Source: an uncultured Clostridia bacterium (GTDB lineage: Bacteria > Bacillota > Clostridia > UBA1381). Taken from it: a stretch of 64,000 nt of DNA. Positions 16,684 through 25,166 of the stretch are shown piece after piece. Made by a program: the position numbers and the translations under genes. Under the pieces are notes generated by a model. The model had not been told where the DNA came from. It saw nothing but the letters and a program-made list of their open reading frames with translations, and ran no database searches. Numbering within the stretch: position 1 is the stretch's first letter; each line of letters starts with the position of its first letter. The DNA lies in NCBI GenBank assembly GCA_947626135.1, contig CANQQZ010000004.1:1-64000 (forward strand), given 5' to 3'.

Positions 16684-18411
16684 TTACAGTCCGAGCTGCT
16701 CCTTAACGCTCGAAAGCACCTTATCGAGAATTTTTTCCGCCTCCTCCGTGGAATCCGCGAAGGTACCGAGATAGAGCTTGATTTTCGGCTCCGTGCCGGA
16801 CGGACGGATTATAAAATACGTCTTATCGTCGGACAGGTTATATTTGAGCACGTTTGATTTCGGCAAGCCCTTTAACGGCGATACATGTCCCGCATTGTCC
16901 TTTATTGTCTGCTTCTGATAATCCGTATAAAGAACTATATCCATTCCGGCAGCCTTCTCGAGCGGGTCGGAGCGCAGATTCGAGAGGATTTCCGCCATTT
17001 TTTCCATGCCGTCCTTGCCGGGCATGGTGAATGAAAGCGTGCGCTCGTCATAATAGCCGTATTTGTTATATATATCCTGCAAAGCCTCGTAGAGAGACTT
17101 GCCCTTTGTCGCGTAATATGCCGCCATTTCCGCTATAAGCATAGTTGCCACAACGCCGTCCTTGTCGCGCGCATGATTTCCCACAAGGTAGCCGTAGCTT
17201 TCCTCAAAGCCGATAAGATACGTGTGATTATGCTTCTCGGCAAACTCCGTCATCTTTTCTCCGATGTACTTGAAGCCCGTCAGCACGTTCATGACCTCCA
17301 TGCCGTAGCTTTCGGCGATCGCGGCGGCAAGCTCGGTCGTAACGATTGTCTTTATAACAACGCCGTCAGCCGGAAGAGTTCCCTTTTCCTTTTTCGAGCG
17401 TAAAATGTACTCGACCAAAAGCGCGCCGGTCTGGTTTCCGGTCAGCGTGCGGTAAACGCCATCCTTGTCGCGGACAACTATACCCACGCGGTCGCAGTCG
17501 GGATCCGTGCCGATTATTACGTCAACGTCATGCTCCTTTGCCATTTCTATGGCGATTGTGAAGCCCTCTTTATTTTCGGGATTGGGAGATTTGACCGTCG
17601 GGAAATCGCCGTCCTCGGTGTCCTGCTCTTTAACCACAAGCACATTTTTAAAACCTATGCGCTTTAAGACCTCTTTTATCGGACGCGAGCCCGTACCGTG
17701 AAACGGCGTGTAGATAAGCTTAAATGTATCCGCAACCTCGTGCACCGCCTCGGGATTTTGCTGCTGCGTCATAACGGTTTCAATAAACTGCTCGTTCAGC
17801 GCGGGACCCACGATTTCCACAATTCCGTCCGCTATCGCCTTATCAAGCTCCATATATGTCACATCGTCGAAAATATCGGTCGCCTCCATAGCGTCGATAA
17901 CGATTTGAACCGCCTCCGGCGGAAGCTGACCGCCGTCGGGTCCGTATACCTTATAGCCGTTGTATTCCTTGGGATTGTGCGACGCCGTAACCATAACTCC
18001 CGCCGCGCAGCCCAGCGTCCGTATGCCGAACGACACCTCCGGCACCGAATGGACCGTATCAAACAAATACACCTTTATTCCTGCGTTTGCGAGAACCTTT
18101 GCCGTTTCCTCGGCAAAGCTGCGCGACATATGACGCGTATCATAGCCGATAAGAACTCCCTTTTGAGCGCCGTCGGCTTTTTTAACGTATTCCGCAACGC
18201 CCATACTCGCCTGACGAACGTTGTAGATGTTTATACGGTTGATGCCCGCGCCCAGAATCCCGCGCATACCCGCCGTGCCGAACTCCAGCTCCCGGTAAAA
18301 GCGCTCCTCAATTTCCTTCGGGTTGTTTTTGATTGCCTCAAGCTCCGCCTTTGACGCGGCGTCCACCACCGGCGACGAAAGCCACCGTTCGTAGGTTTCC
18401 ATGTATCCCAT
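16684..18411 (-). CDS. Phosphoglucomutase/phosphomannomutase (alpha-D-phosphohexomutase)
   Basis: 575 residues, the length of Firmicute PgcA-type enzymes. The phosphoserine loop is VTASHNPKEYNGYK, the metal loop DPDCDRVG, the sugar-specificity loop GFEESYGY and the phosphate-binding loop RPSGTEPKIK; all four alpha-D-phosphohexomutase signatures are intact. It interconverts glucose-6-P and glucose-1-P (or the mannose equivalents), feeding cell-wall and glycan precursors. The gene is monocistronic with a strong promoter at 18447-18475. Whether glucose or mannose is preferred cannot be read with confidence; the length favours the glucomutase group. Confidence 0.95.
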   Translation of the reverse strand: MGYMETYERWLSSPVVDAASKAELEAIKNNPKEIEERFYRELEFGTAGMRGILGAGINRINIYNVRQASMGVAEYVKKADGAQKGVLIGYDTRHMSRSFAEETAKVLANAGIKVYLFDTVHSVPEVSFGIRTLGCAAGVMVTASHNPKEYNGYKVYGPDGGQLPPEAVQIVIDAMEATDIFDDVTYMELDKAIADGIVEIVGPALNEQFIETVMTQQQNPEAVHEVADTFKLIYTPFHGTGSRPIKEVLKRIGFKNVLVVKEQDTEDGDFPTVKSPNPENKEGFTIAIEMAKEHDVDVIIGTDPDCDRVGIVVRDKDGVYRTLTGNQTGALLVEYILRSKKEKGTLPADGVVIKTIVTTELAAAIAESYGMEVMNVLTGFKYIGEKMTEFAEKHNHTYLIGFEESYGYLVGNHARDKDGVVATMLIAEMAAYYATKGKSLYEALQDIYNKYGYYDERTLSFTMPGKDGMEKMAEILSNLRSDPLEKAAGMDIVLYTDYQKQTIKDNAGHVSPLKGLPKSNVLKYNLSDDKTYFIIRPSGTEPKIKLYLGTFADSTEEAEKILDKVLSSVKEQLGL

Positions 18412-18446
18412 TGTTTTTTCCTCCCATAAAAATTCATATTATATAC

Positions 18447-18475
18447 ATTATACAATACTTCTTCCGTTTTTTCAA
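18447..18475 (-). promoter_or_regulatory. Sigma-A promoter of the phosphomutase gene
   Basis: Minus strand TTGAAA (18470-18475), 17-bp spacer, TATAAT (18447-18452). Confidence 0.85.
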
Positions 18476-18529
18476 TTATTTTTATGTAAAAAATGTAAAA
18501 AAAATTATTTTCCGTCAGCTTAAAACGGC

Positions 18530-18558
18530 TTGCCAAACCGGAACGAATATATTATACT
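18530..18558 (+). promoter_or_regulatory. Sigma-A promoter of the MscS gene
   Basis: TTGCCA (18530-18535), 17-bp spacer, TATACT (18553-18558), then GGGAGGGG before the ATG at 18581. Confidence 0.8.
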
Positions 18559-18580
18559 TAAATCAGGGAGGGGATTTAGC

Positions 18581-19399
18581 ATGAATTTATCCGGAATAAT
18601 ATCCTTTATCGCCGGCAGCCGGCTTATAAAAGCCGCCTTCGCGGCGCTTATCGCCGTAATCACGGACAGAATAATAATAGGCTCGATAATAAAAAATTTC
18701 ATCCGCGCCGCCCGGGCGCGCAATCCGGAAAACGCGCCCAAAATGCACACGCTCTTTTCCGTGCTCAGGACGCTTTTGACTATAATAATATATTTCATCG
18801 CTGCCGTATCCGTCATGCAGATACTCTTCGACATCAACGCGGCGTCGATAATCGCCGCCACGGGCGTGGTTGGCGTTGTGGCGGGTCTGGGTGCTCAGAG
18901 CATAGTAAAGGACTCGATAAGCGGATTTTTTATACTGCTGGAAAATCAATACGCGGTCGGAGACCTGGTGACGGTGGATGATTTCACCGGCTATGTCGAA
19001 TCCGTAACGATACGCACTACCGTCATAAAGGATTTCGAAGGCTCAAGGCTGATTATTCCAAACGGGAATATGACGCGCATTGTAAACCACAGCCGCGATG
19101 GCAAAAGCGTGCTCGTGCGCGTACATATTTCATACGATGAATCAGTGGACCGCGCAATGTCGGTTATACGCGGCGCGCTTGCCGATGCTGCTGAGGATAT
19201 GACGGATCTGACCGGAGAAGCGCGGCTTTTAGGAGTAGACGAGCTCGGACCCGTATCCGTGCGCCTGCTTATAACGGCGCGCTGCAAAACCGGCACACAG
19301 TACGAGGTGAACCGCGAGCTGCTGCGCCGGATAAAAAATGCTTTTGATAAAAACGGAATAAAAATGCCGCTGCAATCCGATACGCGCCCCAAAGACTAA
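18581..19399 (+). CDS. Small-conductance mechanosensitive channel (MscS family)
   Basis: 272 residues. The ATG at 18581 has GGGAGGGG 7-9 nt upstream; the ORF is open to 18530 but that would start inside the promoter. Three hydrophobic helices fill residues ~1-115, the last being the pore helix with AATGVVGVVAGLGAQSIVKD, rich in Ala/Gly as in TM3 of MscS. The conserved beta domain follows: FFILLENQYAVGDLVTV, IRTTVIKDFEGSRLIIPNGNM. The C-terminal alpha/beta domain ends without an extra extension. It opens under hypo-osmotic shock to release solutes. The last codons form part of the terminator stem. Confidence 0.93.
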   Translation: MNLSGIISFIAGSRLIKAAFAALIAVITDRIIIGSIIKNFIRAARARNPENAPKMHTLFSVLRTLLTIIIYFIAAVSVMQILFDINAASIIAATGVVGVVAGLGAQSIVKDSISGFFILLENQYAVGDLVTVDDFTGYVESVTIRTTVIKDFEGSRLIIPNGNMTRIVNHSRDGKSVLVRVHISYDESVDRAMSVIRGALADAAEDMTDLTGEARLLGVDELGPVSVRLLITARCKTGTQYEVNRELLRRIKNAFDKNGIKMPLQSDTRPKD

Positions 19400-19422
19400 A
19401 CGCATTTGGGGCGCGTATTATT
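19380..19422. terminator. Terminator overlapping the end of the MscS gene
   Basis: ATACGCGCCCCAAA (19380-19393) pairs with TTTGGGGCGCGTAT (19405-19418); the stop codon (19397-19399) is in the loop. It also fits as terminator for the convergent ispA operon. Confidence 0.8.
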
Positions 19423-19450
19423 ATAGGCGAAAAGCAGCCTCGGACTCTTC

Positions 19451-20332
19451 TTAACTGTTCCTGCCCGTAAGATGATCGGTCAGCGCGGCAAGGAATTCCG
19501 CGCGCTCTCCGAACGGCTCGAGCGCCGTCTTCGCATAGCCGCTGTACCGGCTCACGAGCTCCCTCGAGCGATCAAGACCAACCAGCTTTACATATGTGTT
19601 TTTTCCCTGCTTCGAGTCCGAGCCTATCGGTTTTCCCAGCTCCTCCTCGGTGCCTGTCACATCCAGAATATCGTCTCGTATCTGAAACGCTATGCCGAGA
19701 TTCTCCGCGAACGTACAGAGAGCGGCGATATCGCCTTCGCTCCCGCCGCCTATAACGGCGCCCGCGGCGCATGAGGAACGGATTATAGCGCCGGTTTTGA
19801 GTGAATGAATATATTCAAGAGCGTTTATATCGATTTCCCTGCCCTCGCTTTCCATATCCACTATCTGACCGCCTATCATTCCCTCCGTGCCGGACGCCTC
19901 GGCGATAATACTCATGGCTCTGAGCGCGTTTTTCGATTTTGACGACGCCATAGCTTCAAACGCCTTGTTAAGAAGCGCATCCCCCGCCAGAATTGCCGTC
20001 GCCTCGCCGAATTTTATATGGCTGGTCGGTCGTCCGCGCCGCAGCTCGTCGTTATCCATTGCCGGCAAATCGTCATGGATAAGCGAGTATGTGTGTATCA
20101 TTTCCATCGCGCACGCGAACGGCATCGCCTCCTCCTCCGAGCCGCCGCATACGGCGCACGATTCCAGCAGCAAAACGGGTCTGAGCCTCTTGCCTCCCGC
20201 AAAGACGCTGTATGACATCGCCTCGTATATTTTAGCCTGTGGATTATCCCTTTCCCGCAGATATCCGGCAAGCGCCCCGTTCGTTCTTTCTGCGAGCGCC
20301 GCAAGCCGGCTTTCAAATTCGTCAGTTTTCAT
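19451..20332 (-). CDS. ispA: Farnesyl/geranyl diphosphate synthase (polyprenyl synthetase)
   Basis: 293 residues. The two aspartate-rich prenyl-chain motifs are DDLPAMDNDELRRG (first, DDxxxxD type) and RDDILD (second), with GGKRLRP near the N-terminus. These are the marks of IspA-type short-chain trans-prenyl synthases that make farnesyl diphosphate for undecaprenyl phosphate and quinone or heme chains. I choose the ATG at 20330-20332 with AGAAGG upstream; it overlaps xseB by 11 nt. The xseA-xseB-ispA order is common in Firmicutes. Confidence 0.93.
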   Translation of the reverse strand: MKTDEFESRLAALAERTNGALAGYLRERDNPQAKIYEAMSYSVFAGGKRLRPVLLLESCAVCGGSEEEAMPFACAMEMIHTYSLIHDDLPAMDNDELRRGRPTSHIKFGEATAILAGDALLNKAFEAMASSKSKNALRAMSIIAEASGTEGMIGGQIVDMESEGREIDINALEYIHSLKTGAIIRSSCAAGAVIGGGSEGDIAALCTFAENLGIAFQIRDDILDVTGTEEELGKPIGSDSKQGKNTYVKLVGLDRSRELVSRYSGYAKTALEPFGERAEFLAALTDHLTGRNS

Positions 20333-20549
20333 TCGCAAAATCCTTCTCAACAATTTCCCCGTCTTCGGACACGAGTATTTTTACCCTTTTCTCCGCCGTG
20401 TCGAGTATCTTCTGACAGCTCTTGGTAAGCTTCACTCCCCGCTCGAAAAGCGACAGCGATTCATCCAGACTCACTCTCCCCTGCTCGAGCCTTCTTACAA
20501 TTTCCTCCAGCTCCGCAAGCTGTTCCTCAAATGTTTTGGTTTCAGCCAT
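20322..20549 (-). CDS. xseB: Exodeoxyribonuclease VII small subunit
   Basis: 75 residues, normal size. The conserved FEEQLAELEEIVRRLEQGRVSLDESLSLFERGVKL core forms the two-helix coiled coil that binds XseA. It works with the large subunit to degrade single-stranded DNA from both ends. It lies 11 nt after xseA and overlaps ispA. Confidence 0.95.
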   Translation of the reverse strand: MAETKTFEEQLAELEEIVRRLEQGRVSLDESLSLFERGVKLTKSCQKILDTAEKRVKILVSEDGEIVEKDFANEN

Positions 20550-20560
20550 TTTTATTCTCC

Positions 20561-21754
20561 TTATTTAACTATGCAGTTTTTTTCGCCGTCGTGCAGACGC
20601 AGACAAAATTCGTCGCCGCTGTTCATTTCCTTCGCGCTTTTTATCACTGCGCCGTCCGCGTTTATCGGTATCGAATAGCCGCGGGTAAGCGTTTTGAGCG
20701 GACTCAGAGCGTCGAGCTTCGACGACGCGGCGGCAAGCGCCTTTGCCCGCTCGCCCGTCTTCAGTCTGAAGCCGCTGTCCATATGCTTCATCAGACTGTC
20801 GAGCCTAAGATAATATTCCTCTATCTTATCGCGCGGTGTGCGCATTTTAAACCGCTTTAATACCAGCCGTCCGTTTTCGATACGCTTCGCCTCGGCTCTC
20901 TCTATGCGCGCCCGCATAACATTGATCGCCGATATAAGCTCCGCGGAGTCCGGAACGGCTATTTCAGCCGCCGCCGACGGCGTGGGCGCACGCAGATCCG
21001 CGGCGAAATCGGCGATTGTGAAATCCGTTTCATGTCCGACCGCCGAAATTATCGGTATTTCCGAGGCGAATATCGCACGGGCGACAAGCTCCTCGTTAAA
21101 AGCCCATAAATCCTCTATGGAGCCGCCGCCGCGCCCTATTATAAGCGTGTCCGCGTTTTTTTCGCGGTTGAAATATTCTATTGCGCCCTTAATGCTTTCC
21201 TTCGCGCCTTCGCCCTGCACAAGAGTGGGGCGGATTATTATTTTCGTATGCGGACTGCGGCGGGTTATTACGTTTATTATATCCCGCACAGCCGCGCCGG
21301 TTGCAGCTGTGGCAACGCCCACGCTGTCCGGGAAGCGCGGTATGGGTTTTTTATGCTTATCGTCAAAAAGTCCCTCGTCCGCAAGCTTCTTTTTGAGCCT
21401 CTCAAAGGCGGCGTATAGATCGCCCACGCCCTCCTTCCGCATTTCCTCTATATAAAGCTGGTACGCGCCGCCCGCTTCATATACGCTTATGCGTCCGCGC
21501 GCCATCACCTTCATTCCGTCCGCCGGTTCAAATGTAAGCGAGAGCGCCGCGCCGCGGAACATTACCGACTTGAGCACGCCGCCCTCATCCTTAAGGGTAA
21601 TATAAAGATGTCCGGAAGTATGGCGTTTATAATTGGATATTTCACCCTTGACCCATACGTTATTTAAAATTATATTATGGTCGAGAATTTTTTTTACGTA
21701 GCCGTTTATCTGCGAAACAGTCGCTACTCTCGGCTCCGGTTTTACCTGCTCCAT
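20561..21754 (-). CDS. xseA: Exodeoxyribonuclease VII large subunit
   Basis: 397 residues, typical of Gram-positive XseA. An N-terminal OB fold (VATVSQINGYVKKILDHN...VWVKGEISNYKRHTSGHLYITLKDE) precedes the catalytic domain with GVATAATGAAVRDIINV, IIGRGGGSIEDLWAFNEE and SAVGHETDFTIADFAADLRAPTPSAAAE, which holds the conserved active-site Asp and His residues. A helical C-terminus binds XseB. The ATG at 21752-21754 is favoured over the adjacent TTG. It begins 3 nt after the nusB stop. Confidence 0.96.
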   Translation of the reverse strand: MEQVKPEPRVATVSQINGYVKKILDHNIILNNVWVKGEISNYKRHTSGHLYITLKDEGGVLKSVMFRGAALSLTFEPADGMKVMARGRISVYEAGGAYQLYIEEMRKEGVGDLYAAFERLKKKLADEGLFDDKHKKPIPRFPDSVGVATAATGAAVRDIINVITRRSPHTKIIIRPTLVQGEGAKESIKGAIEYFNREKNADTLIIGRGGGSIEDLWAFNEELVARAIFASEIPIISAVGHETDFTIADFAADLRAPTPSAAAEIAVPDSAELISAINVMRARIERAEAKRIENGRLVLKRFKMRTPRDKIEEYYLRLDSLMKHMDSGFRLKTGERAKALAAASSKLDALSPLKTLTRGYSIPINADGAVIKSAKEMNSGDEFCLRLHDGEKNCIVK

Positions 21755-21757
21755 CAA

Positions 21758-22174
21758 TTATTCCTCTCGAATATCCTTGTACACGCTGCCCAGAAGTCCG
21801 TTCACGAACGGAGCGTCGGATGCGGTCCCGTATTTTTTCGCAAGCTCCACCGCCTCGTTTATCGCCGCGCGCGGCGGAACGTCCTCGCCGTATTTCATTT
21901 CATATATCGCGAGCCTTAGGATAACATGAGAGGTTTTTGAAATTCTCGCAAGTGTCCAGCCCTTCTTAAGCTTCGACGCTATGATCGCGTCCAGCTCATC
22001 CGCGCGCTCGTACACACCGCGCAGTCCGTTCTCTATATATTCCCGGTTCGCCTCGCATTCGGGATTATCTTCAAATGTGTCCGATACGGCTTCGTCTATA
22101 TCAGTCATATCATCAAACTGAAATATGCGCGTAAATAAAAGCTCCCGCGCCCGGCTTCTGGTCTGTCTGCTCAT
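21758..22174 (-). CDS. nusB: Transcription antitermination factor NusB
   Basis: 138 residues. SRQTRSRARELLFTRIFQFDD at the N-terminus and the C-terminal VILRLAIYEMKYGEDVPPRAAINEAVELAKKYG and FVNGLLGSV are hallmark NusB segments. With NusE (S10) it binds boxA RNA for rRNA antitermination. It sits between the Asp23 gene (2-nt gap) and xseA, the usual Clostridia arrangement. Confidence 0.96.
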   Translation of the reverse strand: MSRQTRSRARELLFTRIFQFDDMTDIDEAVSDTFEDNPECEANREYIENGLRGVYERADELDAIIASKLKKGWTLARISKTSHVILRLAIYEMKYGEDVPPRAAINEAVELAKKYGTASDAPFVNGLLGSVYKDIREE

Positions 22175-22176
22175 AT

Positions 22177-22659
22177 TTATATTTCCTGCTCCTCCACGGT
22201 GTTTTCCTGATGCACTTCACTGTCCTCCTCGGGGGAGTCCTCATCAAAATTCACGCCTTCAATATGGATATTTACCTTGTCAACGGAAAGTCCTGTCATC
22301 GACTCTATGTTGTTCTTTACGCTCTCCTGGATTTCCCACGCGAGCTCGGGTATACGGACGCCGTATTTTACAATAATATACAAATCGACCGACGCGGTCG
22401 TTTCGTTCATGTCTACCTTAACGCCCTTATTCGGATTTTTTTTCTTTGCTCCGAGCCGCTCCGCAATGTCTCCCGCAAGAGTTCCCGCCATGCCGTATAC
22501 TCCGTCGCAATTCATTGTCGCCACGCCCGCTATCGTCGAAACGACGTCGATTGATATTTTTATATTGCCTACGCGCTCGCTGTCCGTTTGCTCGACGGTA
22601 ACCTCGGGCGAGCCCTCCGCTACCTCTTCCTCAGTTATTTCGTTCAGTTCCTCGCTCAT
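22177..22659 (-). CDS. Asp23/Gls24 family envelope stress protein
   Basis: 160 residues. The central region GNIKISIDVVSTIAGVATMNCDGVYGM and VDLYIIVKYGVRIPELAWEIQESVKNNIESMTGL is the Asp23/Gls24 core (DUF322). The acidic N- and C-terminal tails are low complexity. These proteins form a membrane-associated network linked to cell-wall homeostasis in Gram-positives; upstream of nusB they are often called YqhY. It is first in the operon and has a good promoter at 22695-22723. Confidence 0.92.
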   Translation of the reverse strand: MSEELNEITEEEVAEGSPEVTVEQTDSERVGNIKISIDVVSTIAGVATMNCDGVYGMAGTLAGDIAERLGAKKKNPNKGVKVDMNETTASVDLYIIVKYGVRIPELAWEIQESVKNNIESMTGLSVDKVNIHIEGVNFDEDSPEEDSEVHQENTVEEQEI

Positions 22660-22694
22660 TACATAAGCCTCCCCGGTTAATATATTATATAACT

Positions 22695-22723
22695 ATTGTA
22701 TCACATCGATCCGGCTTTTTCAA
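22695..22723 (-). promoter_or_regulatory. Sigma-A promoter of the asp23-nusB-xseAB-ispA operon
   Basis: Minus strand TTGAAA (22718-22723), 17-bp spacer, TACAAT (22695-22700), 36 nt from the ATG. Confidence 0.85.
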
Positions 22724-22903
22724 TAAATTTTGCTTATACATTCTCGACAATATTCTTGCCGTTTAGTAATCATTTTTCACAAATCGCCCCCTCAGACGCC
22801 CGGCGCCGCCGATATCTCCGCGCGGCTTCTCTTCCCCTCTTGACCCGCACGCCGTTTTCATCGTAAGATGTGCCGATACATAAAAATTTTTTTCAAAAAA
22901 CTG

Positions 22904-22932
22904 TTGACAAATCGAAAGCCGTGTGGTATTAT
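22904..22932 (+). promoter_or_regulatory. Sigma-A promoter of the tRNA-Lys gene
   Basis: TTGACA (22904-22909), 17-bp spacer, TATTAT (22927-22932), about 30 nt before the mature 5' end. Confidence 0.85.
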
Positions 22933-22961
22933 ATTATCCGTGCTTGATATTAAGCGCATAT

Positions 22962-23037
22962 GCGTGATTAGCTCAGTTGGTAGAGCACCTGACTCTTAAT
23001 CAGGGTGTCCAGGGTTCGAGCCCCTGATCGCGTACCA
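22962..23037 (+). tRNA. tRNA-Lys (anticodon CTT)
   Basis: A 76-nt cloverleaf. Acceptor gcgtgat pairs with atcgcgt with two G-U wobbles; D arm GCTCAGTTGGTAGAGC; anticodon stem cctga/tcagg around CTCTTAA; T arm CAGGG-TTCGAGC-CCCTG; CCA is encoded at 23035-23037. The anticodon CTT reads AAG. The 3' half is also the last part of the antisense serine-recombinase reading frame, the mark of an integration site. Confidence 0.95.
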
Positions 23038-24536
23038 CATAATGACAAAGGCGAACTCTGATAGTCATTACGACTATCGGAGTTTTCCTTTTTATTCATA
23101 TATTCCTGTATCTCATCATAGCTGATACATTTATCGCCATCCTTGTAGTTGTAAGTAATCAGAAGTTTATTATCGTAAACGTAAATCGCGTTCACAAAAA
23201 CGTCAATCAATTGCTGACGCTGGGTTAGGTCGTCTTTGTCTATCAAACGGAATTTCTCAATCCAGTGGCGAATTTGCTCCTTGCTCAGTTTGGGGCGCTC
23301 GATTTGTTCTTTTGTTACGGCTAATTCGAGATTTGCCTTTTCTTCCTCTAATTCGTCGAGCGTGGATTTTATTGTCGGCGAGTATATGCCTTGCTTGATG
23401 GCGGTCATAATGTTATTGAGTTCTTTTTCGATTTCTTTCAGCCGAGTGTTCATTGTGGGCAGCGTTGAGCTTTTATTTGTTTGCAGGCTGTAGCAGGTTT
23501 CCACAAGCTGATTTATTAGAGATTTATCGTTGAGAAGATTTACTGTGTAGTCGATTACAAAATTCTCTATCAAATCCTTGCGTATACGCTTTTTATCGCA
23601 TAGCTTTTTCTTTTTGGCTCGGTTGCAGTGATAATATCGGTGCTTAGCTCCGGTCTTGCTCGTACCGCTCACTCCCGCCATAGTGCTGCCGCAGTGACCG
23701 CAGAAAATTTTGCCGGTCAATATATACTTGTCCGACGTATCTTTGAAATGCGCCGGAGTCCGCTTATTCGCCTCCAATCGCTTTTGACATTTATCGAAAA
23801 TGTCCTGCGTTACCAACGGCGGCAGCGCGTTTTCAACGACCGTGTCCTTAAAACGATACTCGCCTATATAGCGGCGGTTTTTGAGTATGGCGGAAACAAA
23901 ATTGATTGTAGGCGGCTTGCCGTGCTTGTTTTTTATACCGCTTTCAATAAGAGAATTTAAAATACTCTTAACCGTTTCGCCGCTTGCGTATCTGACAAAA
24001 ATATCCTGCACAACGGGCGCGGTATTGGGATTGGGCTGGAAATGTTTGTTTTCATCAATCATGTAACCGAATGTAAGCGTCCCGCCGTTGAATTTGCCTT
24101 TGAGAACATTTTCCGTCATGCCTCGGCTGACCTTTACCGATAAATCCTTTATGTAGTAAACTGAGAAACCCTCGAAAATACTTTCCATGAGTTGCCCTTC
24201 GGGCGTGTCGTCAATGGGTTCTTTGGCTGATATGACACTGACACCGTTCTTTTTTAACGCATTCTTATAGAAAACGCTGTCATATTTGTCGCGCGAAAAC
24301 CTGTCAATTTTCCACACGATTACAGCGTCGAATAGTTTTTGTTTGCTGTCCGCTATCATTTGCATAAACTGCGGACGGTTATCCGCCTTCTTGCCGGAGA
24401 TTGCTCTGTCGGCATAGGTTTTGACTATTGTGTAGCCCTTTCTGTCAGCAAATTCCGAACACTCACGGAGTTGTCCTTCTATAGACTCCTCGCGCTGATT
24501 TTCAGAACTATAAAGAGCGTATATTACAGCATTCAT
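22968..24536 (-). CDS. Large serine recombinase, conserved catalytic Arg replaced by Leu
   Basis: 522 residues. N-terminal resolvase domain (1-~150) with catalytic-Ser region YALYSSENQREESIEGQ, and KIDRFSRDKYDS carrying two more active-site Arg; then the recombinase domain, a zinc-ribbon (CGHCGS ... CNRAKKKKLC) and a long coiled coil (about 350-430). Family members read Y-A-R-Y-S-S; here the Arg two residues before the Ser is Leu (codon CTT, one base from CGT), which should impair catalysis. The true protein ends near KKENSDSRNDYQ; the final ~25 residues (GTRSGARTLDTLIKSQVLYQLS) are the antisense of the tRNA-Lys. Such tails arise when an element inserts into a tRNA 3' end. ATG at 24534-24536, GGAGG upstream. 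Confidence 0.9.
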   Translation of the reverse strand: MNAVIYALYSSENQREESIEGQLRECSEFADRKGYTIVKTYADRAISGKKADNRPQFMQMIADSKQKLFDAVIVWKIDRFSRDKYDSVFYKNALKKNGVSVISAKEPIDDTPEGQLMESIFEGFSVYYIKDLSVKVSRGMTENVLKGKFNGGTLTFGYMIDENKHFQPNPNTAPVVQDIFVRYASGETVKSILNSLIESGIKNKHGKPPTINFVSAILKNRRYIGEYRFKDTVVENALPPLVTQDIFDKCQKRLEANKRTPAHFKDTSDKYILTGKIFCGHCGSTMAGVSGTSKTGAKHRYYHCNRAKKKKLCDKKRIRKDLIENFVIDYTVNLLNDKSLINQLVETCYSLQTNKSSTLPTMNTRLKEIEKELNNIMTAIKQGIYSPTIKSTLDELEEEKANLELAVTKEQIERPKLSKEQIRHWIEKFRLIDKDDLTQRQQLIDVFVNAIYVYDNKLLITYNYKDGDKCISYDEIQEYMNKKENSDSRNDYQSSPLSLCGTRSGARTLDTLIKSQVLYQLS

Positions 24537-24703
24537 TTTTATCCTCCTTCGTTAGTTGTTATCTGTAGCAATGTATAATCCTCCACAAAAAATTTATTCT
24601 ACAGAAAATTATATCACCAATCTAAACCCGCGCCCAGCGGCATAATTACAGAAAAATTTATTGGTGGTCTGTATAATGCGCCCAAAGGCGATTTTACACT
24701 GGG

Positions 24704-24763
24704 TTTGGGATTTCGTTCCCAAAATATTTTTGCACTCCATACAAAGTATGGCTTGTGCAAAAA
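24704..24763. repeat. Cluster of perfect hairpins upstream of the serine recombinase
   Basis: TTTGGGA/TCCCAAA (24704-24710 and 24717-24723) is followed by a long hairpin: TTTTTGCAC (24727-24735) with GTGCAAAAA (24755-24763), inner CCATAC-aaa-GTATGG. The palindrome AGGGTACCCT follows at 24772. The stretch 24537-24905 holds no gene. Confidence 0.6.
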
Positions 24764-24855
24764 TCGCCAATAGGGTACCCTTTGGCTTTGCTTGCTCTTT
24801 TATGAAAAACCTTCTAAATCTCCATTTTCGACATAATTCGATTTTTGGTATAAAA

Positions 24856-24889
24856 CGCAAAAAAGCTATCACATTTTTGCAATAGCTTT
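24856..24889 (-). terminator. Terminator downstream of the ATPase remnant
   Basis: AAAGCTAT (24862-24869) and ATAGCTTT (24882-24889) pair; on the minus strand a T run follows (A's at 24860-24865 side). It ends the minus-strand unit of TfoX-like, GNAT and remnant. Confidence 0.65.
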
Positions 24890-24905
24890 ATATACGGAGT
24901 AACGA

Positions 24906-25166
24906 TTATTTTTCCAACCACTCTATAATAAAAGTTAAATTTTCTTCAACTGACTTTGTGCCGTCTGCTCGTATAATCGGGCAGCTTAAAGATTTCACCC
25001 ATTCTTCAACATAGTTCTCCGGTCTGGCGCTTACCAAATCAAAAAATCGTTCCTCTCGTTCGAATAAATCACCACATTGCAACATTCTGTTCCCAAATTT
25101 TTGAAAAGAACGATTTTTACTCGCCTCATTAAGCAGCCTTTCAACTTCGTTTCGCGAGCTATGTTT
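24906..25166 (-). pseudogene. C-terminal remnant of a P-loop ATPase/kinase-like gene
   Basis: An open frame of ~86 codons with no start codon directly follows, in the same frame, the stop codon of the upstream GNAT gene. It reads RNEVERLLNEASKNRSFQKF, then CGDLFEREERFFDLVSARPENY and ends VEENLTFIIEWLEK. The style (end in VEEN-x-x-FIIE) is that of the C-termini of small AAA/shikimate-kinase-like ATPases found near GNAT genes. The P-loop part is gone, so I call it a remnant. Confidence 0.6.

Noticed and set aside
24609-24872. Minus-strand ORF of 87 residues upstream of the recombinase
   Set aside because: It covers the hairpin cluster, has no ribosome site and resembles no protein family I know.
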